A stretch of DNA of 64,000 nucleotides from Microcebus murinus (taxonomy: Eukaryota > Chordata > Mammalia > Primates > Cheirogaleidae): assembly GCF_040939455.1 (NCBI RefSeq), contig NC_134109.1, forward strand, positions 74,553,001-74,617,000, written 5' to 3'. A model generated the notes under the pieces. The model saw only the letters and a program-made list of their open reading frames with translations. It did no database searches and was not told the origin of the DNA. Within the stretch, counting starts at the first letter, position 1; every line of letters starts with the position of its first letter. A program made the translations under genes and the position numbers. This document shows positions 1 to 12,900 of the stretch, piece after piece.

Positions 1-600
1 CCGCCGGGCCGCCGGACCCGCTGTCCGCCCCCTTTCCCCGTACTGCCCCCGCCCCCGCACCCCGCCCGCTTCCCCGCGGGGTCCCCTCTCCGCCCGCCTC
101 GCCTCTTTGTCTGCTCCCCCGCCCGGGCCGGCGGGGAGAGGTCACCCCAGGGAACCGCGCCTGGAATGCACAGCGAATCACATTTTCCGCTCCCGTTGGA
201 GAGGGAAGCGCGGGAGGAAATCCCCCCGGCTCCGGCCCCTCATTCCTCCTCGGCACCGGCTCTGGGCTTCCCTCTGGCTCGCTCCGCTTCGCCCGCGTCG
301 GCCCCGCGCTCGGTAGCGGGGACGGCACCGGGAAGAGCAGGAACCCCTGGGGTCGCGACGGACGGGGCGACTCCTTCCCCCGGGCGGGAACGGGACTGCG
401 GGGCGCTCCGGTCCAGCGACCGGCGCGGCTCCGCCCGAGGCCCCCGACTTGGAGGGCGCTGACCCCGGCGCCCCGTTATCCCCGGCGGGCTCCCGGCCGC
501 CGGCACCGCGCCCTCCTCCCCTCGCCCCGCTCGGGCTCCCCGCGGCCTCGGCTGCGAGTGCGCGGCGGAGTGACCGGGAGAACACAACTAAAAAGCCGTC
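1..600. promoter_or_regulatory. CpG island, probable upstream side of the GREM1 promoter
   Basis: The stretch is very GC-rich with CpG dinucleotides throughout, in sharp contrast to the AT-rich DNA that follows. GC-box (Sp/KLF-type) sequences cluster at about 25-125, for example the run of ccgcccc-like motifs at 45-69. No TATA box or convincing splice donor is visible on either strand. In human, GREM1 is the next gene downstream of SCG5 on the same strand, about 20 kb away; the same spacing and orientation here put the GREM1 promoter at this left edge, transcribing leftward out of the window. The link to GREM1 is an inference from gene order, because no GREM1 exon is recognised. Open frames on both strands here are by-products of high GC content. 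Confidence 0.72.
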
Positions 601-1740
601 AAAAGTCAAGGTTCCCTTCCTACACGATCTTAAAAAGGGAAAGAACAACCGCTAGGCGAAAGGGGTGTTCTGTAGCAGATTAAAGACGAATAAATCCGGA
701 AAATAAAACGTTAGATGAGGACGTCTCTTCCTGGAAACTTAAAAACTCACGGACGTGTCAAACCGATGTCACATTCCGCATCCATTACTAAGGACCCGAT
801 GGATATTGGAGAGCAGACCAAGTGCATAAATGTTTTTCGAAAGATGAATGAACACGGTCATTTGTTCTCTTAGCTGGAAAAATCGGTTCCCCAAAGAGGC
901 CGTGAGCTTTGCGTGTCGGAGTTAACGCTCTGCGAACATCGACCCGTCTGCAGACCGGCTCCGCCAGCCGCGTCAAACCAAGACTTTGAAAAAGATTTGC
1001 TACAGAAGGAAACTTGAAGGTGTCTGTCTTGCCTAAAGCAAAATAAACACCGCAGTGAAACCCATCAAAGGATACTTATGAAACTTTGGTGATTTAAGTA
1101 CTTGGCTAGAAAAACAAAACAAAACCAGAAAACAGCATAGTTTTTTTCTTTTTTGTCAGGCGCTAGGGGGAGGGAACAAGAAATAATATGCATTGACTAG
1201 ATACTGTTGGAAACTTGAAATAGATTTTCAAAACCATGACGCAAGAAGGAAGTCTGCATTAAGTTATTATGTAGAGAATCTTAGTCTTCTGAATGTTTTG
1301 TTTGTGCAAACAGCAGCTCCTACGCACGAATTCAGTGCTGCACTTAATACGCGTCTCAATAATTTTTCGTTAAATCATCCCATGCGCCACAGTTTATAGT
1401 TGCCTGCACGGTGGGAGCATTGAACCCGTTTAAAGACCTTTCCTGGTCAAGTGGGCTGCTGGAGAGATAGGTCGTCAGGAATACACAATGTACTTAGGCA
1501 GTGAACAATTCAGCCAAAGCCCACCACCCTGCCGTTCTCTCAGTGTGTCAACTACTGGACTCTCACAGAGAAAAGGGAGCATATTTTACAAATTCATCAA
1601 CTCCTAGTTTCATCTAAAATCAATCCTTTAGTCACTCTTTTTCCCCAAGACTAATATATACCTCCCCAAATCAAAATACAAAGAGGCGGAACTTACCTCC
1701 TGAAATGGAAGTGATTGTTTTTGGAGCCCTGATGCTATGG
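601..1740. other. CpG-retaining shore, then unique DNA
   Basis: No gene is seen. Base composition falls to near average after 600, yet CpGs stay frequent to about 1420 (for example in 880-975 and 1320-1390), which is unusual for methylated mammalian DNA. CRE-like half sites occur around 721 and 751. From about 1420 the sequence is ordinary unique DNA. The pattern suggests a germline-hypomethylated domain wider than the GC-rich core. Confidence 0.5.
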
Positions 1741-2035
1741 TTTTTATTTATCTTCATCTCTAACTAATCACAATGCCTCCTCCTCAGGAAGCTTCTCAGA
1801 CCATAGTCTCTGCAATAAAGCACCTCCCCACCCCAACACACAACTCTCTATCTCATTTCACTCCATCATTTTTCTTCATTGTCACTTATTTCTCCCTTCT
1901 CCTTGGCATTATAGTATTTCTTGACACTAAAATGTAAGGTTCATAAGGGCAGAGACTTTGCCTATCTTGGTCACTTTGAATACATGAATGTCTAACACAG
2001 AATTGGGATTTAATAAATAGTTGTGGATCAAGAAT
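1741..2035 (+). repeat. L2 LINE 3'-end fragment
   Basis: The end of the segment reads like the L2 3' terminus: a 'gtaaggttcataagggcagagactttg' type block (1935-1962) followed by a 'taacacagaattgg...ttaataaatag' block. The preceding C/T-rich part fits the L2 body. It is strongly diverged, as expected for an ancient mammal-wide LINE. Confidence 0.6.
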
Positions 2036-2849
2036 GTTCAGCATATTCCCACTAACTAGGATTATCAACTGAGCCAAATGCTGAGGATATAACCATCGTG
2101 AATTTGATAAACATGGGCCCACAGCTCACAGAGTTTATGATCTATTATGTTTGTAAATATTTATATAGACATGCAAGTTTTTTGCCTTATATTTTTGTTT
2201 CCACAGCTCTCAGCCAGTCGTTGCAAACCACTATCCAATCAGGATGAAGGCATAAAAGTTTTTACTCCATAGAACTCTTTAAGCATAAATACATAATTGA
2301 AACCTGTTCTTAGTAAGAGGGGATAGACTGAATAGAATGACTGGATGTAGTCAAAGTTAAATTTTAAAATCTAAGATGTTTAATGAATGATCACTAAATG
2401 ATGAACTTTACTTAATGAAACTACTTTCAAACTACTTTGAGGTTGTTGTGAGAATAGATCCTGCTCAGCTACTGGTTTGTAAAAATAAAGTCCATTTCCT
2501 CTTGTTTTGCTCACCTATCTATCTATAGAATGCGTTAGTCTCTCTCTAATCACAAGATGCTAAGAGGGGGCTACTCTCCACATTTAGAGAAGAACTTTGA
2601 AGGCCTTTATAGGAAAGTTTTTATTTAGATCTTCAGAAGCTATTTACAACTGTTCGTCCGATTGCAGAGACTGTATGCCATCTGGCATTGGATTAAAAAA
2701 AGAATAAAGCCCTTTATACATTTGGAACTGACCTTGTATGCCCTTTCTAAAGAAAAGAAAAGTGATAAACTATGAACTTGACAATGGTTAAATAGAAACA
2801 TATTTGCAACAGTCAAATAGCAGTTAAATGATTCATATGCAGAACGGAT
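2036..2849. other. unique intergenic DNA
   Basis: No gene, confident repeat or regulatory site is seen. The sequence is AT-rich without long open frames. Confidence 0.5.
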
Positions 2850-3790
2850 TTCTCCTATAAATTAATAAGAAAAAACTCACAAACAATCCAATAGAAAAAA
2901 AAAAATGACAAAGCACATGGCCAGGCAATCCACAAAAAAAGAAACCTGAACAACCAATAAATATGAAAAGATGCTAGATTACATCAGTAAATTGGAGAAA
3001 TACAAGCTGAAATAAGAAGACGTTCTTGCTTATCCATTAGGTTAGCAAAGATTTAAAAATCTGACAATATCCAGTGTTTAAAAAGGTATGGACAAAAAGG
3101 TAATCAAATGTATTGCTAGTGAGAATGTAAATTGGTATAACCAGTTCAGAGAGTAATATGTCAATATGCATTGAAGTTAAAATTAAACATGTACCTAGTA
3201 TACCTCCCAGCCATTCCACTTCTAGGTAAATACCTTAGAAAAACTTGAATGCATGTATGAGGACTAGAGACTTGTGTGAGCACGTCTATTGTGGTATCAT
3301 TTATAACAACCTTAATGTCCATCAACAGGCATAAGAAATTATTTTATTCATGTGACAAAATGCCATATAGTTACTAAAAGAAATGGACTAGATTTTCTAT
3401 TTTAACATGGAGCTCAAAACATAATGATGCTTTTAAAAAAAAAGGAAGCTATACAATGATACAAACAGTATGAAACCATTATGAATATTTTATAGTAAAA
3501 AAATAAAACAATACTAGAAAATGGTTTATGAAGACATATGTGTTCATGTGTAAACAGTGGCTTGGAATCCAGACTGTTGATGGTGCTCTCCAAAATGGGG
3601 AGGGATGGATTGGGCATGGAAGACAAAAGAGATTTCAACTTAATAATGCTTTTTAAAATTTTATTTTTTAAAAAATATCTTGAAACAAATATAACAAAAT
3701 GTTGACAATTTTTTAAATTTTTAAGTGATGGGTACATGGACGCTTGTTTGTTTAGTCTTTCAACGTTTTGATATTTTTTAAAATTCTTAA
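2850..3790 (+). repeat. old L1 (L1M-type) 3'-end fragment
   Basis: The order of blocks matches an L1M tail in sense: 'agtgagaatgtaaattggta' (3118-3137), 'ccattccacttctaggtaaa' (3211-3230), 'aatgtccatcaacaggcat' (3314-3332), then a 3' part with 'gtgatgggtacatgg' (3725-3739). It has many substitutions and small indels and no coding capacity. Confidence 0.75.
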
Positions 3791-4229
3791 AATTAAAACA
3801 ATCTGATGTTTCTATCATGATTTCAAGAGTGATTTTGATTGTCATTTGGAAACTGAAGATTTGTGTTTCTTGTGTTTCTTCTCTAACCAACTCCAATCAA
3901 AGTAGGTGTGTTTTCAGAACACAGGTAAGCCCTCACTGATGTTTATGTCTGCTAACCTGCCTGAGGGCCAATTCCTAGCTATCCACCTTGCATTCTACAT
4001 ATAAGCAGTAAAATATTTACCAGTTTCCTGTGTATGTGCATGTGCATGTGAAAATTCTGAACAATGTTGCCAAATACAAGTATATGAAAAAATGCATTAT
4101 TCAGATCATTTAAATAAATTTATACCCTGTTCCATACAGGCATTTATTGTGTACCCTGCATGTGGAGTGCACATGCAAGAGGTGAAAACATCATACATAA
4201 TATGGACATGGTCCTTCATAGTCAATATG
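3791..4229. other. unique intergenic DNA
   Basis: No gene or confident repeat. The minus-strand open frame that overlaps 3414-3896 runs through the L1M tail and has no protein-like features. Confidence 0.5.
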
Positions 4230-4610
4230 TGGGCACAGTGGGAAAAAAGCATTGAACTTGGAATCAGAAAAATCAGAATAAATTCCTGACCCCTCCTCAT
4301 AGGAACTGAATGCCTCTGAGTTAGATATTTAAACCCTCTGGGCTTAAATGCAATCATCTGTGTTATAGGAATGGCAACAATACCTACTTCTGGGTGGATG
4401 ATGGAATTGTATAAAACAAGCCCCGTGAAAGTGCCAGGCATCTAATAAACATCAGTGTCTGCAGGGATACTAGAGTTCATTTGGGAGCTAAAACATATTA
4501 GACAGAAGTCTAATATCAGCATGTGTCGGGTCTTATGTATCTTTATATTCACAGTGCATAATGCAGTGAATGGCACATAGTAGGTGCTTGGCAAAGCTAC
4601 TACATGAGTA
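4230..4610 (+). repeat. MIR fragment followed by a short L2/MIR3-like end
   Basis: From about 4245 to 4440 the sequence follows the MIR order: a 'gaacttggaatcagaaaa' block, a mid-part with 'gggcttaaatgcaatcatctgtgtta', and an end with 'gaaagtgccaggcatctaataaac'. A second short fragment at 4550-4600 ends in 'gaatggcacatagtaggtgctt', the usual terminus of L2 or MIR3. Confidence 0.5.
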
Positions 4611-4618
4611 CTTGCATA

Positions 4619-4712
4619 GGGAGGTGGAAGAAAGGAGGAAGGGAAAGAAAGAGGGAGAGAAAGAGATAGAAGAAGGGCAGAAGAGAGGGATGAGCAGAGG
4701 GAGAAAGGAAGT
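4619..4712. repeat. purine-rich low-complexity tract
   Basis: Nearly pure A/G over about 90 bases on the + strand, built from irregular gga, gaaa and gaga units. Simple low-complexity DNA. Confidence 0.85.
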
Positions 4713-5559
4713 TAAAGAAAATTTGTGATACTATTCCAGTAAATGGCCCAACAGGCTTCTATTTTTTGGTACAATTGTTTTACTAAACACTTCTGGCTCT
4801 TTTATGCCTGCACCATGCATGAGACTCCCTTCAACCAAAAGTCCCAGTTCTCAGGATCTTTCCACTGCAGTGACAGAAGCTGAGAGAGACTAGAAGATGC
4901 CTGAATGCATCTTAAGAGAGGCTGAAACTCATGTGCTGAGACTGCAAACATAGACTGGGGAGGGAAACAAGATGACAGAAAGGCAGGGACAGAAATTTAT
5001 TTCCCAGCAAAAAAATCCCCATTTCCACTACCAAAATACAGCAGAGCCCACTTTAAATGAGGCTCCCGTCTTTGTCTGCAGACAGCGGGACTCCTGTTAA
5101 AGTCTGAAATGTTTCTACTCTACCTATTTGTTTTAGGCTTTTTGACATGACTTCACTCTTGGAAAAATTCTGATGGGACTCTATTCAGTTTCTGATTTTC
5201 TGCTTTCCCTTATAGCTTGAACTGCTGTGGTTCTTCATTTTCTAAGTCTTTTTTAGGGTTTCCAAGAAAAGCTCATTCTACTGCAATTTTAAAATGCTAA
5301 TGTCTTGGAAAAGATCCATTGAAAGTGCCTTACTGAAGGTCCCTGGGTTTTACCCCATTGTCTTTGGCTGCCTCACTCCTTATTTATTTATTTATTTTTT
5401 ACTTTTGGTTTATTTAGTTCATTTCCAGTCTTTGTTCCTTTGAGGTTTATGCTCTTTACTAGCAGCCATGTTTTAACATTTACCTTTTCACTTTGTCCAC
5501 ATTTTAAGGCATGGGAGCATACACGTGATTTTGCTCTTACTGGAACTGTCCTAATAAGT
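4713..5559. other. unique intergenic DNA
   Basis: No gene is seen. A short (TTTA)n run lies at about 5383-5398. Confidence 0.5.
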
Positions 5560-5820
5560 CACTTGTACTAGTTCTTTACATCTTATAAAAGATAAAATTA
5601 TTTTATAACATAAAATTATTGTAAAATATTATAAATTCATCATAGAAAACTTGGAAATATAGAAAAATAAAATAGAAATTTAAAATTTCCCATAATTCCA
5701 CAATCCTCAAATAAGCACTGTTTACACACACACAATGTATATAAATATATAGCTTTCCTTCCAGTTATATAAAGTGTGTGTCTGTGAGAGAGAGAGAGAG
5801 AGAGAGCAAGAGAGAGAGAA
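5560..5820. repeat. ancient interspersed repeat ending in a (GT)n/(GA)n microsatellite
   Basis: A block resembling 'gaaaacttggaaatatagaaaaataaa...cccataattccacaatcc' (5645-5705) is a sequence type found often in mammalian genomes, but I could not fix its family. It is followed by a gtgtgtgt run and then a ga repeat of about 10 units (5771-5818). Confidence 0.45.
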
Positions 5821-6034
5821 GTAGGATGCTGTATTTAATATAATGCTTTATTTCACTTTTTAATTTAACTTAGTATTGCAAATATTTTTTCAAGACATTA
5901 TTAAAATTCTTCAAAAATACCATTTTAACAGTTGCATAATATTCCTTTGTTTGAATAATGTACTATAACATTTTTAATTATTTTCTTTTGTAAGACTAAG
6001 AGTGTGTGTGTACATACATGCATGTCTTAAAATT

Positions 6035-6260
6035 GCCTTTTATTAACTACTTAATGTGTACCAAACACTAGGCTTTATATATGTTATCTAACTTAACTGT
6101 CATAACAATCTTATGAAGTTGCTACTATTATTTGTTCTTTTTTAAAGATGAGGAAGCTGATATTCAGAGAGGTTGTGTAACTGTCTCAAGGACACACAGC
6201 TATCTGAGGCAGAGGAATAATTCACAGCTCCTGACACTCATGCTGCCTACACTGAGCTTC
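6035..6260 (-). repeat. MIR SINE
   Basis: On the + strand the blocks are in reverse-complement MIR order: 'taatgtgtaccaaacactaggctttatat', 'ataacaatcttatgaagttgctactatta', 'agatgaggaagctgatattcagagagg', then 'ggacacacagctatctgaggcagag'. Nearly full length and moderately diverged. Confidence 0.8.
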
Positions 6261-8145
6261 TATACTGTAAGCTGTGAATTACAGTCTATACCATACACTG
6301 TGTTAGTACTAGCATTTAAATACCACTCTTTCTCCACAAAAAAAAATCCCTAAATACCAAGTGATTTAAGTAATTCAATAGCTGATATTGTCAAGATATT
6401 TGATTGTGTAAAATATGAACATGTATGTGAGAAATATGAATTTGGATACCACATGACTTTACTTATAAACAATTCTGAACACATGGTCATTGAAAACTCA
6501 GGTGAGCCCTGTCTTCTTGGGGTTTTGTATAAAAACTCAAGCCTGCTTTATTGTCATTATACCTGTCGTTGGTGACTGTATTAGTCTATTTTTTTTAATG
6601 AGGAGCTTATAAATAAGTTCAGTGTTTGGAGGGTCTGCTTAAGGATGAGAATCATGGAGTTAAAAGTGGGAAAGATAATTCCAGACCTGCTTTCTAAAGA
6701 TCCATGTGAGCGTGTACGGCAATTTGCACTTGGCCCACAGAGGGTCCAAATTTAAATGTCTTTTAAATCTTGATTCCTTCTCCACTCATTCCCTTCCTAG
6801 CTTAAAAGGTTGGATCATCTGGAATATGATTTCTCATTCCTTTTTAAAAGAAAGACAAAAAATGTAAACTGTGGGCTCCTCGCTGCTTATGTCAGAGCCA
6901 TACATGTGTGCTTTATATAAACTAACCATTTGTCTATTAATGCTTGCAGAGAGCTCTGTAGACACAAGGCATTTGGGACACACTCTCTAGAGAAATGTGG
7001 TGCCTTTGGAGAGAGGATCAGAGAAGGAAGAAACCAATAGTAAGAGAAATTCCTTTATACTCACGTCCAGAATGTGAAAGGAAATTTCCAAGATGAGCAT
7101 CGAGCTGCATTTTTCCTTATGTTGAACGATAGCCAGTAGGAGGGAAACGTTTCCAAGGCGATTAGGTAACCTTGCCTGCAACGTTTGTCTCCATACTCTG
7201 TGTTACTTGTCTGTGTGACAAAGAGAGAAAATAAAGCAGACTTACTCTGGACTGGACAGTGTAGCAGTGTATCTGCATATACCATCTTTCAGACGACTTG
7301 CATGGGTCTCCCAGGTGCAGGAGCGGGGTTCTGGTGATGCTGGTCACCGCATCAGCCCGGGCAAGTGAGGGCATCTTGGGACCCCCCAAAGGCACGTGTC
7401 CACTTGGCCAAGTGCCTACCATGCTGTAAGTGTGGGGCACAGGAAAGGCTCATGAAGACTGGAAAGTGTGAATCTTGGTCACAGGGATATTAAACCAAAG
7501 AAGAAAGACTTTCTGAAAATAAATCATAATAATATGCACAGCAGCTATTCAGCTAGCCAGAGCGATCCATGGATGTCCGTGAACCGATTGGGGCTGTCTT
7601 CTTGGCCCTAGAAACCTCAAATAGTCACTTAAACAAACATTAGGACACTAGCCGGAGCCTCTTGTGATGCCTCTTGTGATGATTGTCCAAGGAAGGAGGG
7701 AAGAAGGGAGAGAGAGAAGAAAGGAGGGAGAGGAAGGGAGGGCATTGGTCCTTGTAAATAAGAAAGACAAATGATTTCGAAAAACAGTAGCTTCCCTTAA
7801 GTGGTAGCAAACCTTTAGCTCTGTAGTCCTTAGCATCTGTTTTAATAGCAGTTATTACTATGTGAGCTCTCCGCTTTTCTAGGGAAAAGAATCTTGCCAG
7901 TAGGAAGAAGAATTGCAGAGGGAGAGTTCCCTTTTGATCCACATATTTAAGACAGATATTAAGTTGCACAAATATAGCAAAGGGCATGAGAGGAGCAGGC
8001 GGCTGAGCAGGAAGCATCCACTCCTGGCCCCAGTGTTCAATGCTTGCCTGAGGGTCCCTAGATAATGTTCTGCAAATCCAACACTTGAACCCAATGGGAC
8101 CTGAGCACATCCCACAGATTGCCACATCCGTGCCTTTGTTCTTCT
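6261..8145. other. unique intergenic DNA with a purine tract
   Basis: No gene is seen; the several short minus-strand open frames between 6987 and 8127 overlap one another in different frames and show no domain or exon structure. A purine-rich tract of about 55 bases lies at 7690-7743. Confidence 0.5.
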
Positions 8146-8860
8146 CGTAGGACTCCCCGTCGTCTCTTCTTATTGAATTCCTACTCTGATGTAAAGCTCC
8201 TTCTCAGACCCTTCTATGATTCTTGTCCTATTTTCACTGCATTGTATTTACATGTATACTGGATGTATCTTCTCCAGTGGAACAGAGACTCCTTGAGTGC
8301 AGGAAGGGGTCCATCCCTCATCCCTGAAGCCACTAGTGTGGCTCTAGTGCTGGCTGAGCTGAGTTGAGCCCCAAGTCTCCTTGTCATTTCCACTTCAGTC
8401 TTCTGTTTCACCTCATCACCCGTGGGACTGTGTCAGACGAACTGAGAACATGGCTGCCAGTGGCAGTTCAGTATCCAGCTCAAGGCCGTCCCACCTCTTC
8501 ACTGCCACCACCCCACTCCAGGTCACCTTCATTTCTCACCTGGAGGGTGGCAGTTGCTTCTTTACTGCTCTCCAGCCAATCCACTGCCACCAACACTGAC
8601 ACAGCCACTGCAGTGAGCTTCTAAGCTCACACACCAGACTGTGCCCTTCCTTTGCCTAACGCTCTTTCTTCCTAGCTCTTACCAAGCTTTTAAATTATTC
8701 AGGTTTTTAATTTGCTAGGTTTTCGTCTGTCTCCTTCGCACGTCTGCAGGTTCTGTGGGGGCAAGAACCATCGCTCTGTGTCTTGCTGCCTCCCGCGCTC
8801 TACGTGGTGCGTGGAGTACAGAAGATGCTCTCAAATGTGTGATGGCTGAATAGATAAAAA
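8146..8860 (+). repeat. two L2 LINE fragments
   Basis: At 8150-8350 a C/T-rich stretch with 'gactccttgagtgcaggaaggg' and at 8640-8850 a second copy with 'cagactgtgcccttcctttgcc', 'gggggcaagaaccatcg' and 'gagtacagaagatgctctcaaa' follow the usual L2 3'-end order. The DNA between them (8350-8640) shows nothing definite. Confidence 0.5.
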
Positions 8861-9817
8861 GCGTAGTCATTCTCATTCTCCTTCATGGCATAAACTTCGC
8901 TCTAGCCCCCTTTGCCGAGTGCCTCTGGATCGGTGCCCTCCAGTGGAGCCTCATCCTTAGTCTTGTGGAATCAGAGAACACATTCTTGTGTTCTCCGTGT
9001 GCCCAATGCAATTAGTGACAGCCACAGCAATGAGAGCACAGATTCTCTCTGGGAACGTCAACTGCACCCCAATAAGCTGTCCTTGTAAAAACCAATCATG
9101 AGGTAACATTCCTCAGACCCCCGAGGAGTAAGTTTTATGGCCTGCCGGACAGGATAGCACCCACTCTGCTAAAAAGATCATGGTAAAGTTTCATGAGAAA
9201 TAAATAATATACTACTGCCTTGTGTTTCTGGGAAACCTGAAAGATTTGTTGTAGAAAGATATTTTAGTTTTCTTAGCCTGATGAAATAGGATACAAAGGA
9301 AAGAAAGTGATATTGAATAAGAGGAAAGATGGTAGAGAATGTGGTCAGGAATGATGAACATTTTGCCACTGATTTTAATTATTTTTTTTACACTGTTGAA
9401 ACAGGGTCAAGTTAACTAGCCAAGTTACGTTTGAAGGGCATCTGTAGTTCTAAAATGTTTCTTCCTTTACTATTTATTGATGAAAGACTATCTCATCGTA
9501 ATTCATCTTGACAAAAAAGGTTGTGGAAATAGCACTTTATCATGGTTGTGAGGCTCTGAAAGCATCATTCTCCTGTGGTTTGGAAGAGCCATCTGGGAGG
9601 AGAGGGGTTGATTAGGAAGGTCTTAGAAATAAATTCAGGTGAAGCCAAAGCATGTTTTCCAGATCTGGCAGAATTTTGTGGGACTCATTATGACTGGGTG
9701 TAGTTTAGCAGACTGCTCATAAACAGTGGAGTTCCCATATCCTACCCCTTCCCTCCTGGGCCCTTAGCCTTGCCCATTCTCACGCCATCTCTGGTTACAA
9801 TTGTGTGTAGTATTTCC
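8861..9817. other. unique intergenic DNA
   Basis: No gene or confident repeat is seen on either strand. Confidence 0.5.
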
Positions 9818-9992
9818 CCAAATTGACTGTGTATCAGAGTCACTGAAGGAACTTGAAAAAAAAATTGATTCCCAGAGCTTGCTGTAGACTACTGAATCAG
9901 AATTTCCTGGGCTGGGGCCCAAGAATCCATATTTTTACAAAATTCTCTGGATGATTTGGATAAGCAGCCAGGTTTGGGGATGGCTGGTGTAG
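9818..9992. repeat. MER5-type hAT DNA-transposon fossil
   Basis: The middle reads 'ctgaatcagaatttcctgggctggggccc' and is followed by 'aagaatccatatttttacaaaattctctgg', the central blocks of MER5-family non-autonomous hAT elements. The ends are too diverged to find terminal repeats or the 8-bp target duplication. Confidence 0.55.
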
Positions 9993-12900
9993 TGGAAAGA
10001 ATTCTATTTGCACCTAACCTCAACCACCAACTACCCAAGCGGCTTTAAAGAAGTCAACTCTTGGGCTGTCAGGAAAACAAGGTTGTCACAGAGCTTTTGA
10101 ATAATTTTTAAAAATCACTTGTGTGATCTGTCGCCAATGTGAATTTAATTGGCTGAGTTAGTTAATATTCTACTGACGACCTAGACATGTACCGGAGCTT
10201 TTTTCTGAAAACAATATTTAGCTTCCTCTTCTGTGTTTAATTCCTTATGAAACTTGGTTTCTCCCTTCATCAGACACCAAGGATAAGTCCATATGTAGAT
10301 GAATCATAAGACCATTATACCATGTGTTCCAAGAGCCTTCCAAACTCAGTGCTGCAAGAAATGCTCAACATTTAATGCATATTGTTTTTCGATATCTCTT
10401 TCCAAATTGCCAGTACAATTTCCATTTCTGGGACATTACATAGACATGTCTGGATCCAGCTCTTTTATCTTTGCATTTCCAACTGCTCTGTTTTCCTTCT
10501 TTCTTCCCATCAAATTCTCATATTTTGACAGTTTTAAGACCAGCTCTTCCTTGATCTTTTCCTTCCTATAATATATTGAATTGAAATGAGCCCATTCTCC
10601 TTGGTGAGCCTTCTCCCCAAACACAAAATACTCTGAAGTTCAGATTCTCTTTCTGAGAGTGGGTTAACATCACAAAAAGTTTGTGGTTTCATCCATCATA
10701 AACAAGAGGTTTTTTTTTTAAATGAACTCTGCTTCTTTGCTCCCAAGAATCACAGAAAGGTTGGGACAAAGTGAAATGAATTTTCAAAAAGAAAACTTAC
10801 TTATTAAAAATAGTGGTGTTCAAAATATGTAAATTGATATAGCAGGAAAAATTTGTAAATTGATTTAACTTAAAAGGAAATACTCTTGTAGGCATCCAAA
10901 ATGAATCAGGAGGAAAACCCTTTGGCCTCTTGAAAAAACTGTTTACTCTGCTGTAATATGTTCATAAAACATATTCAGAAAAAGCTCCTTCTCTTATGAT
11001 GTGAGAGAAGAAGGAAAACTGCACGTGAAAGCATCTGATCATACTTCATTCGGGAATGTTACAGGTCTTGGTTGTGTGCCCAGTTGATCTGAGCATATTA
11101 GCAAACAGAGTTAATAGTACTAGCTGCGGACAGTGTTTGGTATTGAACACATCCATTTGCAAAAATAGAAGAAATACTATATTTACATTTTAATCCTCCC
11201 CTTTACTTAAAAAAATGCTGCAATGTGGTTTGAGTTGTGAATCTATTGAAGACAGCTTTGATGAATCAACAGTCAGGGCATATGTAAAAAGTGATTTGGA
11301 AATTTTTTCATGGGTTGTTGGTGAGGGGAGGGGAAATGGAGTGTTGAGACATCTCTCCATTCTCTTTCTGGCTCTTCCATTAGCCCCTGTCACTCCCTAA
11401 GTTCATCTGCTGTTACAATGAATATACCTCCCTCTCTCCTATGCCAGCCTCTCTCAGAGTATTCTTGGGTATGACTGACTAATTGCATAGTAATTTGACC
11501 TTCTTAGATAACTGGTGCCATCTAAATATGATGCATGATTCCCCATCAGACACTCTAAGATAGCATTATCTAGACTGAAATCTTCCAAAAACTGTGGAGC
11601 ATAAATAAGCTAACAGCCCACTCCAGAAATCAACAACAAAAACAAAAGAGTCAAAGCATAGTGAAAAAATCTTTGCCTATTTCATTCATACTATTGCACA
11701 TCTAGGGTATGTGTCAGGGTTGATGGTTCCTATGTCAACACTGATGATAAAGCTTGATTTTGATTTACATCTTTGCTGCAATTCCTCATTTGTTTTTTAG
11801 AGCACTCTGTCTTATTTTATCAAAAGAGAGTGCTGGAAAAATAGTTTCTAAAATCCTCAATTATACTTTTCTCAAGTATGCTTTTTCCTTTGGAGCTATT
11901 ATAAGATAACAAATTGATGGCTAAACTGAGAGCAGTTCAACTGGGCTGTACTTTGACTTTTGACAGATCATTCAACTTATATGTGCATTGGCTACCCCTG
12001 TATAGAAAAACATAGATAGTACCTTACTCCCTGGCAGGTAGGATTCTGGAAGCAACCTGGAACACCAAATAGATGCACTCCCACAAAAGTCTGAAGTTGG
12101 ATAAAAGAGGAAAAAAACTATTTTTGTTGCTGCTGTTTTTGCTATGAGGGATGGTAGCTGCAGGCAAACTCATCATTCCCGTGTCAACACAATGGCTTTG
12201 GGGCTGTCATACATCAGCTGTTGTAGTGTGGTGGTGGCAGTGACACCAGCCACTACATCAGTACCTCTGGATTCCAGGTATGCTGGTGACCTTGAACTGG
12301 CGAAGCCCAGCCATGGATCCCCGCCTCATGCCTCTCCACATCTTTAAATAATTTTGTAAGCACATAATTCCTTGTATTAAATCCCTTTCATCTGGAAAAT
12401 ATCCAGAGTAAAGAATTTGTTTCTTGCATTGAAAACTGACAATTCTGAATTTGGCATCCAAATCAAGATTTAATACAGGTGCTATATTGCAGAAAATCAA
12501 TTTGATGATTTACCTTCCCTATGAGTTAGATGAAAGTACTAAGGTTTAGTGAAAGAGAATTATTATACTTGCTTCCAGTTGCACAACTTTTTAAGTTGCA
12601 GAACCCAGGGTCAAATGCAAATCTAATAGCAAGGTTTTATGCCTAACTACGCTTTTAAACAATGATAATACGAGATCAAGTATGCAATAATAATATTCAA
12701 ATAGCTGAGGATTTATTTTTGCAAACATGCTATAAGGTATATAAGGGAAGAGCCTGTATCTTATACATCTTCGTATAAGACTTCTCGATCCCAGAGCATA
12801 GATCAATATTTGGCTCTAGAATAGGTCCTTGCTAAGTGACTGTTGGGTGAATAAATTCACGGTATTGTGACAGTATTGTGATGAGCCCTGCCGAGGAAAG

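Noticed and set aside
107..655. Overlapping open frames on both strands in the CpG island
   Set aside because: Stops are rare in GC-rich DNA; the frames overlap in several registers, have Pro/Arg/Ala-rich nonsense composition, and show no match to GREM1 or any other protein I know.
1..700. GREM1 exon 1 on the minus strand
   Set aside because: I see no splice donor or 5' UTR segment I can match; only the promoter-side CpG island is claimed.
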